A DNA stretch of 64,000 nucleotides from Diphasiastrum complanatum (taxonomy: Eukaryota > Streptophyta > Lycopodiopsida > Lycopodiales > Lycopodiaceae), in NCBI GenBank assembly GCA_029204225.1, contig CM055092.1:65066797-65130796 (forward strand), written 5' to 3'. Positions within the stretch are counted from its first letter, which is position 1. Each line of letters starts with the position of its first letter. Position numbers and translations under genes: made by a program. Shown in pieces: positions 13,321 through 26,696 of this stretch. The notes beneath the pieces were generated by a model. It was not told where the DNA came from. It worked only from the letters and a program-made list of their open reading frames with translations, and made no database searches.

Positions 13321-13966
13321 TCCCTCGCTCTCTATTTCTAAACATGAAACATAACCAATACACAACACATAAATTATGATCCTATAAATTAAATAACAGG
13401 ACTAGATTAAGATCCCACAAATCAGAGTAGAAACTAGTAAGCTTGAAACATTAATTATGTATACCACGAATTGTTGAGAGTGGGGGTCATTTTTTTTCTT
13501 GGGCCAACTATGGAGTTCCCCAGCGGGTTCATAAAAACACTGGTGGAGAAGTGTCGTCATTTCAATGACAAACGCAATCAAGAAGACAACATGAAGGCCT
13601 CAATGTGGTGAAAGAATCTAAAAAATGTGACGAGGTTGAGTCACATTTTGTTCATAATCTAGCAGTGTTCAAGCACAAATTGCATCTCACATGCACACGC
13701 ACATGCACACCCTAAACCCTAAAATCTAAACACACACAAGGAGAAAAAAAAGAAAGAACATAGTAGAGTGCTAATCAAAACTCCCGAACCATACAATTAT
13801 ATCCTATTCCAGAATGTCACCACATGCTCCCTCCCAATGGCGTTTGGGCTTTCTCGTGGAACTTATCGTCCAACAAGAAACATTTGAACCATGCCTTTAT
13901 CGGAAGAAAACAAGGTCCACACACCTTTCTAGAATTGGGAGTGTTGGTTACCTTTAACTCTTTCAT

Positions 13967-14090
<124 letters not shown>

Positions 14091-15109
14091 ACTCTCCATA
14101 TCCCTCGCTCTCTATTTCTAAGCATGAAACATAGCCAATACACAACACATAAATTATGATCCTATAAATTAAAATAACAGGACTAGATTAATACTCTACA
14201 AATCAGAGTAGCACGAACTAGTAAGATTGAAACATTAATTATGTATACCACAAATTGTTGAGAGTGGGTTTTCTTAGGCCAACTGTGGAGTTTCCCAGCA
14301 GGTTCATAAAAACACTAGTGGAGAAGTGTCATCATTTCAAGGACAAACGCAATCAAGAAGACAGCACGAAGGCTTCAATGTGGTGAAAAAATCTAAAAAT
14401 TGTGGTGGTGTTGAGTCACATTTTGTTCATTTTGATGTATCAAGTGGGGCGGAAATTTTGTAATCTTGATGTATCAGTTGAGGTGGTAATAATCTAGCAT
14501 TGTTCAGGCACAAATTTCCATGGTTTATCAGAGATTTGTTTTTGAATGCAAGAGTAGAGGTCGAAATGGACCTCGGAATAACAGGTGGTATATAGCCTTT
14601 AACATATCCAGATACTCCAAGGTCTGTTCCGACCTCCACTGATTCCCACCCATTGTCAACAAGTTCATCAATAAATGTAGAGGTTTGTTTTCTAAATGTG
14701 TACATGTATTTTCATAAATCCTAATGTAAAATAAAATTGAATATATTCCTAAATTACAAAACTTGCATCTACAACAAAAGATAGGAGATAAACATTTATG
14801 AGCAGAGGTATATAATCTAGCATTTATGAGCAGATAATAATCTAGCATATAATCTATTTATGAATTGTAAAAAATGCATGAGCAGAGGTCGGAATGGACC
14901 TCGGAATAACAGATGGTATATTGTCTTCAAACTTAGACAGATATTTAGAGATTCACTGATTCCCACCCCAGTTGATAGATGTACCCATTATGAACAAATT
15001 CATCAATATAAGTACAGATTTTTTTCTAGGATGTGCAGATATGTTTTCATAAATCCTAATGAAAATAAAATTGAATATAGTTCTGTACTACAAAATTGGA
15101 TCTACAACA

Positions 15110-17290
15110 AAAAATAGAAGACAAATTGCTACAATATTGTACAAGTACCTAGAACTGCTACTAGTTGTGTTAGTCAGCTGCTTGGATGATATTAGAGCCC
15201 AAAAATCGGCATAAAAAACAGCAAAACAATTTCATATCAAGAACCCATGTAACAAATCCTCATGGGGAAATCATAGAACTGGTCAGCACAATTGAATATT
15301 CTTCCCAAAAAAAACACCCAAGCTTAACAAAAGTATCATAAAATTCACAGATCTGTCATTTGAAAGATCAAAATGTCAGCAGAGGTCGGAACAGACACTG
15401 GTATGCTGTTAGAACTAGCATCATTTATTTCGAGCTCTATTCCGACCTTCAAAGTACCTCAGGAAGCTGCTATGATGATCTGTCTGAAATGCTATGATGA
15501 ATATTGATCTAGTATCCAATAATGAAATCTGCAAAACAAAAATCAGTATTGCAGTTTGTTTAGTTTAGTATCACAAAAAATAGTTGCAACAAATTAATTT
15601 TACAAAAAGAGCAACAAACATCCATATGCAATCCAGCATATCCATCAAAACATTGGCAGGAGGATCTGGCATCGGAGCAGCCATCGGAATAGGCGCCGAT
15701 TTAACAAATCCAATAGATCCATATATTCCGATGGGTATTCCGACTCTCTGGAAGTCTGGATCTGCAGCACCCTCAACTATGGATCTACATTGCCCTCATC
15801 CAGCACCCTCACCTGAAATAGTCTTTGGAATAGCAAATATTGCAGATCTGCCTATTCCGACGGCCTTTCGAACCTGTTTGCTTCCTCAAACTTGGATCCA
15901 CTGATTCCTTTGCCATGGAGGAAAGCCTGCATAGAAAACGTGGTGTCAATAAAACCAAACTGAGATCACATTGAGATGGATACTATGATGCTAGAGAAAG
16001 AGAGAGTGAGAAAGGAGATTACCTTGCATCCAACAAATCAAAAAGCCTCCATCCTCCACTTTCCCATTATGAAAGCAAAGAGCAATAGCAAGAGAATCAA
16101 GAGGAGCACTCAAATGTGAGGAGAATAAGGAGAGCAAGGAGGATAAAGTGGGTGAACAAGGATCAATAAACAAGAGAGAGGACAAAGGCAGCAGGTATGT
16201 CCCTTGATTCCATCACCCACTCCTTTTCCCTCTTCGAAAATGCCGCGGAAAATATCAGCGCTCCTCTCTCTTTATAAGAGCTCATCTCTGCTCTTAAGTC
16301 TTTAAATAGCAATGGACGGGTGTCAATATAAGGATTTGCAAAGACAAATTTCAAATGAGAGTAGAAACCTAAGAAAAACATCTTCTGAGAAGAAAAGTCA
16401 AGGGTGAAGAAAATTAAGTCCTCAAGATCATGATGGCATGCTTTTGGTGGCAAATCTCAATGTAAATGAATGATGTTCAAAACTTGTTTTGATGTAATAT
16501 ATGGAGCATGTTGCATTCCACAACGTACGGAACAAAATGCTACAGACACCCAAAAATGTTCGGAATGGGCTTCCATGTACATGCCCATAGAGATATTCAA
16601 GTTTGGAGCAAGTTTAGATCGACTTGGTCAATCGACTACATATGATAAGAGAATGAACTTTAAAATTTTACTTCTAGACCACATCTAATTTCCTTCTTGA
16701 GTATGAAATGAATGTATACAGGAAGGCCCCCACACGAGGGTCTTCCTTTTCTTTAAGCCTAGCCTCAAGGGCATCAAAACCAACCAAAACCTAGAGCACA
16801 TAAATCTTCACGCTAGGTAACGTTCAAACTTCATGCAAAGTCATGAAAATCTACTCAGATTTAGATTATATGTTCTACAGGCATCTTTAGAGGCAGAATA
16901 TGCACCTTGATTTCTCTCTCCATCATTTCAAAACGTTGTTATAATATAATTCTCTCTTCGAAAACTAGCATTATCTCTCCAAAACAAAGATTCTCTTTCC
17001 TTGCACCTACCCGCGCACCTACTAATTAATTAAGCAAAGGAAGTCCCTAAGAGTCCCCTCCTTCGGCCTTCCACCTGCTCGGGGTGGAGTTGCCTCCTAG
17101 GATGGGACAGCATTCCCCCAACTAAAAGTTATCTAGTTATTTTGATTTTCTAGTATGTAAGCCATAAGAGTCATATACCTTGGCCGCGGGCTGGTTGCAA
17201 ACTGAAAGGAGTCTTGAGTCCTTGACAATACATAGCACAAATCTGAATAGTCAAAAAGTTAAATTAATTCGTATTCAAAACTCACATGAC
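15110..17290. other. No gene recognised
   Basis: Short open frames (15584-15904 +, 16185-15991 -, 16453-16163 -, 16470-16688 +) lack recognisable domains, conserved copies or convincing splice signals. The 15,660-15,870 stretch repeats ATTCCGA-type words related to the dyad motif upstream. No RNA gene was seen. Confidence 0.5.
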
Positions 17291-17293
17291 TTT

Positions 17294-17361
17294 GTCATGA
17301 CATGCTGCATGACAATGTCTACTGTCATGAAAGACTGTCATGACCCGTCTCTTAAGAGACG
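17294..17361. repeat. Cluster of short palindromes just outside the left palindrome end
   Basis: GTCATGAC occurs at 17,294-17,301 and 17,337-17,344, with a GTCATGA between them. A perfect 16-bp palindrome, CGTCTCTTAAGAGACG, follows at 17,346-17,361. The large inverted repeat begins about 50 bases later. Confidence 0.7.
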
Positions 17362-17475
17362 CTAAATGGCATGGCGAGAGAACAAGATTATAACACACTG
17401 ATTATAACATATTATATTGAGTATTGATTAATACTTATAGTTACACGTAACAGCGCAGAGTCAGAGACGTTAAAA

Positions 17476-17850
17476 TGGTCGTACTTAGTTCGGATCCTAA
17501 TCAAAATTGCCGTACTTAGTCGGAATCACGAAGATTTGAAACAAAGGAGCATTGAAAATTCCGCGATTCACAATTTTAAAATACTACTTAGTTCAGATCT
17601 TACTCAGAATTGCCGTCAGTCTGATGAATATTCGAGAAAAAAAATGACCATAGAAAATTCAGCGAATCCTGAATGTAAAATACTTAGTTCAGATCTTAAT
17701 CAGAATTGCCGTCAGTCTGATAAAGATTTAAAAAAAGGACCATAGAAATAAAATTCAGCGAATCATAAATGTAAAATACTAATTTGTTCAGACTTAATCA
17801 GTCGAATTGCGGTTAGTCTGATGAAGATTTGAAAAAAATGGCCATACGCG
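17476..17850 (+). repeat. Four ~95-105-bp tandem units at the outer end of the left arm
   Basis: A unit containing AATTGCCGTCAGTCTGAT and AAAATTC.GCGAATC recurs with the core at about 17,504 (diverged), 17,609, 17,705 and 17,812. The right arm has only about two recognisable cores (about 63,655 and 63,812). The block is upstream of desaturase exon 2 and next to the deletion that removed exon 1 from copy B. Confidence 0.75.
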
Positions 17851-17978
17851 CGTAGAGAGCTACCAGTTTATAATCATGAACGGGATAATTATGCATCGTA
17901 CTTCATTTATATATGCCCTTGGATGGTAGCTGAACATATGCACTAGTGACTAGACTGATCCATGGGCTCTGCTAACAG

Positions 17979-20900
17979 GGTGCCAAAGCATCCTGGAGGA
18001 AGTCTTATTCACGTGCGAGCAGGGCAAGATTCGACATATTTATTCAACTCCTATCATCCACTTTATGTCTGGTAAATACATGCTAAGCATGCTCTTATTT
18101 GCAAGCAAACTAAGAAAGTAATATACTGATAGTTAGCTATTTCCCACACAATTTCCTGATTAGCATTGTGTGTTCACAATCTTACCCACTATATCTGTAG
18201 AGGTCAGGGTGTATACGAGTCATTATACCCTCAACTATCAGGTTACTACATGCACGGTGAGCTGGTTAGTTTCTAGATAGCATGCCTCGCGTCAGCAGAT
18301 GGCCTTTGCTAGTTTGTCAAAATTGGGAATGCTTCAAGTTCGACTCCTACGGTGTGTGCCGTGCTATCCTAGTATTGCAGCAACATTGCCATCATCTAGT
18401 TGGTCCGTGTTGCGGGGACATTACCTTCAGCCAAATTTAATCGAATTCCTACATATGAACACTAACTTCAAGCAAATTATTCTCTTCAATTTCGAGAGCA
18501 CATTCCCGACATTTCTCCAGATGGCATTAAATGTTTCTATAGGGTGGGGTCTAGTTGTCCTGAAGACATAGTTTGTAGGCAATTACGTACCGAGTTATAC
18601 TAGATACAAACCTCTTAGTTGCTTAAGATTGGCCACGAAAGCAACATGCTTCTTGACGACATGCAACAAACAACGACTACGATGGTCAACAATTCCGCCA
18701 AAAATAAGAAGTGCAACCGCTAGGTATTCTTTCTTTGAGAGATCCGAATGTTCGTTTTAAGTGATTGGATGTTGTAGCTGAGTTGAAGAAACATCGACAG
18801 ATGAGTATTTGAAAAGTTCAGTACACATGCTAAAACAACAATCTCTTTCAAATTCAGTAAGCCTTTTGAGTTGAAGGACAAGATACCAAAAAAGACGATA
18901 GCTGATGCAGAGAGACGCATACAAAGAATAGACATACAAATCTACGCTAGATGGTATAGAATGCTAGAAAGTTTATAATGTGATAATCTGTATATGATTT
19001 ACAAGTTCATATCATGGAACGATATAAAGTTCTCTTTCTAACGTTAGAGATGAAGGTCAATTAAATCAAAATTGTAAAAAGAGAGTCCTGTCTCTAGGCT
19101 ACAACATGCAGCTCATGTTCAAAAATGCTCAAGGATTGCAACGTTCCAACACAATGAGTTTTTTTTATGTTCTAGACTTATGGGAATTACCTTATCTGGC
19201 ATCAATTGGAACGAACTCGTCTAGATGTTGTTAAGAAAAGAATTCAGACAATGAGCAATTTTGGCACAGCACCTTTGTAGAATCACAAAGAGAGACAAGG
19301 AAGAACAGACAAACTTCTGGGTACTGATTCAAAAAACGTCATGTGTTTATTTGCGGAATATCGCTTACTCCTATTTGAATAACTATCTAATTTGGGAATT
19401 TTGAGGTCAAGCAAAGCAATTGAAGCAGCAACAAAGTATATATCTATATATTAGGAAGGTGTTATGGGAATAGTTGCAGGATACGTCAGATTTTCCATAA
19501 AACATAAATGGATTTGTATGAAAGTTGGATGTGAAACAGAGATCTATGTTTTTTTGTGTTTGGCAAGTCTTCATTTTAGCAATACCTGCAAGCAGCTAAG
19601 AGCTCAACAGTACATGAAGTCATAGATTGTGTCCACTGATCTTTACTGTGTTGGTGAAATAGATGCCAGCGATGAGGACTTAAGCATGACCAATGTGGAG
19701 TACTTGGACACTGTGAAAGAACCCTTTTATTTGGCATTGAAAGAGCGCGTTGAGGCTTATTTTCATAGGAACAAGGTACTTTCATGTATTTTCTTACACA
19801 TTGCAACATATTTCCTACATCAGATTTGTTGTCTTTACCACTCAATATAAAAGCTATAATTTAGTAGTAATTCCTTCTTTTCGAAAAATCCTTCCAATTA
19901 TAATAAATTTATTGGGCCTCTAAAAGTATTCAACATTAGTGCTACTTTACACAATAAATTCAATTTTTTTGACCTTCACTGCCTTTTATCTTTATGCCAT
20001 CTTTGTATAAAAAGTAAAAGTCTAATGATCATTTTTTAATTGGAAATGATGCAGGTGAATCCAAGAGTGCATTCACACTTGTTTATCAAGTCAGCTGTGA
20101 TCTTGGCATTGTATTTGTTCTTCTACTATTTGTTGTTTTTCCAAGTCCAAAATCCTATCATTTCTTCTATATATGCTATTGCATTTGGATACATATCAGC
20201 TCATATCGCGATGAATATAATGCATGACGGCACCCATGGTGAGTGTCCAATTTTCTTGCTGTTGGATACATTTTACAACTACTAGTTCCTATGTATATGT
20301 GTATTTGATAAAGTATAGAAATATCATAGCCAAAATGCTCATTTTGTGCATGTAAAGAACATTCAATAAGAGACTTAGATGTTTGGCTCTCTTAGGAGAA
20401 CATAAAACAAGTTAATATAAAGAAAACCTTTACAGAATCTACCGTTTTCTTTGCAAATGACTACATGGTTATGATGGTTGCATTCCACTTGTTAAATGAA
20501 CACTACAAGCATGTCATTGACTAAAGTTGGAAGCTTTTAAGATGTCAAAAGAGATTTGTAAATTAGAAGAGCTGATCTGTGTAGCACCTCGGATGTGAAC
20601 TTCTTTGTAGGAGCATATTCTACATGGCCTTGGTTCTCATATTTGATGGGAATATCTTCAGATTTAATTGGAGCTAGCAGATAAATTTTACATGATACTT
20701 AAAATATAAAATTTATCTAGTTACTTTTAAGTTGAGAAAATTTGTTTTCTCATTGTGATTTTATTGTTTGATAGCTATATATGGAGGCAACAACACATTA
20801 TTGTGCATCATGCTTATACAAATGTGAACAAATTCGACCCAGATATTAGTATGTTTTCTCAATCCATATTAAAATGAAGCTTGTTGACATAAATTTTCAT

Positions 20901-23900
20901 CTTCAAATCAAATAAGTAGCATTGATATTGTATTAAATAGCACAATATTCATGCGAGTATGTATGATGCAAAGTGTCATCGTGAGTACATACGATTGAAT
21001 GGATTCATAAGGTTGAACACCTTTGTAGGAGCAAATGACGTTGATATCAGAAGGGTGCACTTAGAATAACCAAGACACTCTTTTCATGCCTATCAGGTGA
21101 GTCATGGGATTTTTCTCTAGCAAGAATGATTATTGTCCTGAGCGTTACAATAATAGCCCACATAGCTACCAATGCCATCATTCGAGCTATGAAGGCCTTA
21201 TGAATCCTTTTAGCATTAAAAAGTTAGTCAAGTAGTCTTTCAACATTCTAGGTGAATTAATTGTGACTTGTGCATTGCAGCACATATACCTATGGCCACT
21301 TTATGGTCTAATGACATTGAAGGCTATTTGGTTCGATGACTTTCAAGCCTTGATCACAAGAAAAATTCGACAGTGAGTATTATATCTCTTAATTTGCACT
21401 AAGTCTTGAAATATGCAAATTCATATACTTATTTCCATCTCATTTGCTAAAATTGCGAAAATGATATGTACCAAATATCAAGTTTATTTCTTGGATTGTC
21501 ACACTGATGCGTGCTCTTTGTTATGTGTAATGTGTGGTTGTTCATGCAGAGGCATTGTCGCAAAAATGACACCTTTGGAAATTTTGGTTTTTTGGGGATC
21601 AAAACTCTCCTATGTTGTTTACATTGTCATCCTTCCATTTCTTTATAGCAACTATAAAATCTCCACAATGGTGAAGCTATATATCTTATCACAGGTTTGT
21701 TGATAATCAGAACACAGATGTTTCTTAGTCCGATTAGAATATGCTTAGTGAAATACACTGGTGGAATTTGTTGTCAAGAGGACTACTTGTGTGTTCATCT
21801 TTCTATATAACAAATACTACCTGTTTGGTGCAGTTGGTGTGTGGATGGACACTAGCAATATTATTTGAGATTAGTCATGTGGTGGAATCCGGAACTTTCT
21901 TGACGGTTGATCTAAATAAAGGAGTTCCAACTGTGCCTTATGGTTGGGCAGCAATGCAGGTTGTATAGAAAAATATTCACTCTTTAATACAATCAAATGC
22001 TTGATGCAAGATCCATGTTTTGATTATAACAGTTGCTTGATGTCATTCGCTTTCATTATTATGTTGTCTATTTAATTTTACTCATAATAAAACATGTTTT
22101 CTGAAACTACAACAAATATTATTATCTTATCAATTTCTTTTTTTTTTACATATTAATGTTTGACTGCTTGTCTTGTTCAATCAATGACATCAGGTAAGTG
22201 ATTTTGATTAGAAATTTTCTTTTTCCATTGTATTTGAAATGGATTCTTCATATTATCTTCATATGCATGGTAGTTGAAATTAAAATAGATATGGTGGTTC
22301 CAATCATTTAACATCAACCTTCCTCTACTTTGAAAGCCACAAAAGTATCCTAGAATTTTTTTGCCTAATACCAAACATCTAGAAATAGAATCTCAAAGTT
22401 AGAGTATCAATATATGTTGTGAATTGTGGCTATTAGTTGTAAGGACTAAGCACTCCAAGATCCTGCTAAGAAGACACACACAAAGGAATGACTGTGGAGC
22501 CAAACCACCCAACCAGACAGATGCTACTGACTCAATCTCCAATAGCATCACCCTTGTGCCAGGGACTAGGATGCAAGTGTAGAGAGAGTAACCTGGCAAT
22601 AAAATCTCAGGGCAAGTTTCTCCTAGATGAAATAGCCCTTGCTTTACCTCTACTTGTGCCCATGCAAGCATACAATATTCCCATATGTGCAACTCATTAC
22701 TATTGATACTCTAGACAAAGAAAATCAAAATCATTGCCATACATGCTAAATATTGTAGATATGTTAATCGGGAAGAAATATGCAACAAAGAACATAATAT
22801 AGAGCCCTTCATGATAGAATGAATCAAAATCAAGCTCACATTTTGTCTTTAAGAAAGATTTAAAACTATATAGAATTTTAAATCCCTAGATAGTGTTGAT
22901 GTAGTGTTTACATTCAACAAATGCAAAACATGGAAAGAACCAATTTTTGACTTAATGTGAATCAACATATTTACTTTAAGAATCTGAAAAATGGACAATT
23001 TCGTAGAGTTTGAATTTCAAGTCAAATCCAAGTTTATTCATACGTGAAAACTCTACTTTAAGAGAGGCTTGACTGTGTGAGATACTTAAGATTTATATGT
23101 TGTGTTGAAAAGCTACAAAATGGTTCCACAAGGGGAAAAAAAAAATTCATACATTATTTTCAACTTCATTATAGAAAAAACTCATATCTCCTTTTATATT
23201 GTATTATTATTTAAAAAGTAGAAAAAATGCATAGGATCTCAAAGATTGACTATTCATTTAGTTTGTATAACTCTTTGTTCTCTAAAATGTATATTGATCA
23301 CATGCCTCATTGGAGAGCAAATGGTTTATACAATTTTCAATTTGAAAATTGCTTGCAATTTGTAAATAAAGTATGAAAAGAAACCACATTCTTTCTCAAT
23401 GACTCATCATTTCTCTCATAACAATGCACAATATTATTGTTTTCTAGGTATGTGCCTCAACAAACTACAACACAGGTTCGACCTTGTGGTTGCATCTATC
23501 CGGAGGACTTATTTACCAAGTAAGTTTTGGATCTTTGATATCACTTGTGCCATTTTTGTGTTATGTGATATTAAAAAGTTGGAGCATTAAAAGTATTTTT
23601 GTTCTTTTATGAAAAAATGGTTTTGACCCATGAAAGGTACAAATTTGGAGAGTTGACTTAAATTTAACATACTCATCAAAACGTAATGATTAAGGTGGCA
23701 TGTGAGAAGTATGAATTACAGCATATGTTATTTTGACAAAGTAGACCTTGAAATTGGCACTTGTCCAAAAGATAGATTGTTCACATTCTTCGACATGTGG
23801 CTTATAGCTTTCCATACAAGCTTGTATGTCTTTTTTGAAAATATCTAGGGCCTACACTTGTCTTAGGCTTAAGGCCTGTTATGAACAAGTTGGCATTTGC

Positions 23901-24665
23901 ATATTCTATATATGCACACATTTATATACTAATACATAGAAGCATCTATACAAACTCACCTGTAAGCTTAGGATAAAGATTTGCATCATTTATATTTGAC
24001 TTGCCTCATTGGTTGAAATCAAGTTGATTTTGAAGTAGTCTTTCTTCAACTATCTTTACAAAACTACAAATCTATGTACATCTTGATCTAGCTAGAAGAT
24101 TATATATTTATTAGCATTTTCAAAGAAGAATTTGATTAAAATAAGAGCTTAAAGAACTTATGGGTCTATAATTACATAAAGGAGATGCTAGTTTTTTTTA
24201 GCATGTAAATGCATCTGATGTCTGAAAGTTTTAGCATGAAACTATACAAAAGTATGATAGTAAGTTTCTCATTTTTTATGCAGATTGAACATCACCTATT
24301 TCCAGGAGTGTGTCACGTGCACTACCCAGTATTCAACCCATTGTGGAGGCCACTTGCAAAGAGTTCAATATTCCATACAAACATCATGCTTCAGTATGAC
24401 ATTGTGGTTTTAATGCTAACAATTATTCCTCAATCATTGAATTGTGTATAAGTGTATGATTTTTCATGCTTCAATTTATTCGTTTACATGTAAACTTTAA
24501 ATCAACTATTAAGTTCAACTATGTTTCTTGTGTCTTGCAATTTGAACAACTACCTATGACCTTCAATTCGGTTCTCCCTTGTAGTTTTTTGCGGGAGTCA
24601 AAGGCCATTTTACACACTTGAAACAAGTTGGATTGAAGGATATGGATCTCAGATTAGCTGGTTGA
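17979..24665 (+). pseudogene. Front-end fatty acid desaturase, copy B (broken)
   Basis: Exons are 17979-18071, 19644-19775 (5' part deleted), 20055-20238, 20611-20680, 20775-20848, 21029-21096, 21281-21372, 21550-21694, 21834-21959, 23448-23519, 24284-24393 and 24585-24665. They encode the cytochrome b5 haem motif HPGG, histidine box I (HDGTH here, HDGNH in C and D), box II (HIIVHH) and box III (QIEHH). Five lesions are seen. Exon 1 and its promoter are absent (about 0.94 kb missing near 17,852). A 64-bp deletion removes the acceptor and first 16 nt of exon 3. The exon 5 donor is AT instead of GT (20,681). Exon 7 has TAA at 21,067-21,069 where C and D read CAA. Exon 12 lacks one base near 24,328. 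A 3'-UTR intron may end at about 25,072 and AATAAA is at 25,155-25,160. The family desaturates acyl chains at the ER using the fused b5 domain as electron donor; this copy cannot do so as it stands. Confidence 0.92.
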
Positions 24666-25599
24666 TAACATCCTGTGAGCATCAAAGATGAAATAGAAAA
24701 TTACTGGTAAGAACATCCAATTCTCATATTCAATTATTGAACTTATTGTATTTCAGCCATATTGCCTCCAATTCTAGTTTTAGATAATCAAGTTTCTTAC
24801 TATAGTTTGTGCTTTAGAGAAAATAATTTTCATTTTTTCTCAATCTCGAATTACAACTTCCAAGTGTTAGAATACCTATACGTTTAGGTTTTACTTTTGA
24901 TATGAAGCTCTCTTGTGGTTTAAAATAGTGCAACACAGTCATAATGGACAATTTAAGGGATAGCCAAATGTAAAGACACATAATATATTGCACACTACAA
25001 AAAGAGAAATGCATCCATCATAATGTAATCACATAGATTTTTTGTACTAACTGTGAATTTTTTGTAATTGCAGATTTGAAAACTTCAACCTCTTGGATAT
25101 TCTAGATGTAAGAATGCTAGCTCTACACAAGTGATACAGTGAAAGAAATGATGCAATAAATTGTTCTTTTTTAAATGCTGAAGTATTGAGTTACAAGGGC
25201 TATTGGCTAATGATAGCTAAGTAAATAGTATCACAAGGCACTTACTTGTATTGACAAAGGCTTTCATAGTATTTGAACTTATGTAACATCAGTGTGCATT
25301 GAATGTGATCTATGATATCTTTCTGCACCTTGAGGATGGCAATGTAACTCTACTTGCACACAAAGAAAGTCATATTCAAGAAAGAAACTTTAAGGACTAA
25401 TCATGAAGATGTACATCAAACTTGTCTAGACCTTGATAACTTGATACAAGATCTAAATCATTGCTTAAAATCATTCTTGAAATTCCTAATGGATTCATTT
25501 GATCCAAACCTATACACAATATATTATACCTAATCTTGATGTTTAAAATCAATAAATTTTCACAACGTTAAGACTAGTTCAAAAAATGAAATCTAGTAG

Positions 25600-26695
25600 A
25601 AAGCCAAGTTCCATACCTCAAATGAAATTTTAAAAATGAATGTATGAATGATTCGAAACCTATTTCTGATTCTCATTGGCAGGTCATATAGCTCTTCTTC
25701 CCAGGAGTGTTCTATTCGATTTCCTTATAAAGAAGAAGATGCTTCATGTGTTTCCAACTTGAACAATATGTCTTATAGTGATTCTTGATGACTAGCTTCA
25801 CCAGACTTCACAAAATGGCTACTGGCCCTGGTAGCACCCTCCTAACTTGATTCAAAGATGAATAGAGCTTTGATATCATGTGAAAAACTTGTCAAAGATT
25901 AACTTAAGGATCTATGACCAAAATGATTGCACTTAACATAAGCACCTTGGACTCCCAAACTTGACAATGCTAGGCAATAGCAGTATTTAGTCTAAGGAAG
26001 AGAGATCAAAATACATAAACATCACATCAATGGAATATCAAACATGAAGAGTACGGGATATGAACTTCCAACACTTGTATTAGGCCATAGCATCCTCAAA
26101 TCACCCCAATAAATAAGTCTCAATGGTTTCTACTATCTAACTATGAAGGCAAATAAGCACATTGCCAATGTCTTCACTACTTACAAGCCTGATTCCAAAA
26201 GCTCCAATATTCACTACTCAGTGTATGATAAGTATGCATAAAAGAGGCTCAAATATAGTGAAGAGTACTCACACTTAGAGGCTGAGTCTATCTTAGCCTT
26301 TCATTCATCTGACCTTTCTAATGTGAGCCCTTGATCAAGATGTGAGGTGTAGATACAATCTTGACAAGTTTCAAGGGTAAATATTGTATCTATACTACAA
26401 ACTAGTAATAGATAAGATGCATGTCTCTGTAGACTTCAAATACATGGATTTGAATGTATCTAGCATAGAAAGTGAGACCTTGTACTCAAGTTCCTATTGG
26501 CCTCCAAATAGACAAGTTGAGATTTAAATGATTATTCACAAAAAGGTAAAAATTTTCTAGTATATCATTTAGATTACCTAATTTAGTATGAAATCGTGTT
26601 TTTTTATGAGTCAATTTCCAAATTATTTGGAAACAATCATACAAAAAAATGTATTTTGCAAAAAATCATGACCAAGATAATTTATGAGTTTTATA
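25600..26695. other. Shared non-coding block downstream of copy B
   Basis: No gene is seen. The block is present in inverted form at about 55,280-56,370 in the right arm, so it was part of the duplicated unit. Confidence 0.6.
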
Positions 26696-26696
26696 A

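Noticed and set aside
15584-15904. 106-codon ORF with Gly/Ile-rich start
   Set aside because: No recognisable domain, and it lies in sequence with repeated ATTCCGA words; probably chance.
19576-19845. ORF antisense to desaturase exon 3, also seen at 43,860 and 60,586
   Set aside because: It is the complement of a real exon and persists only because the exon is conserved between copies.
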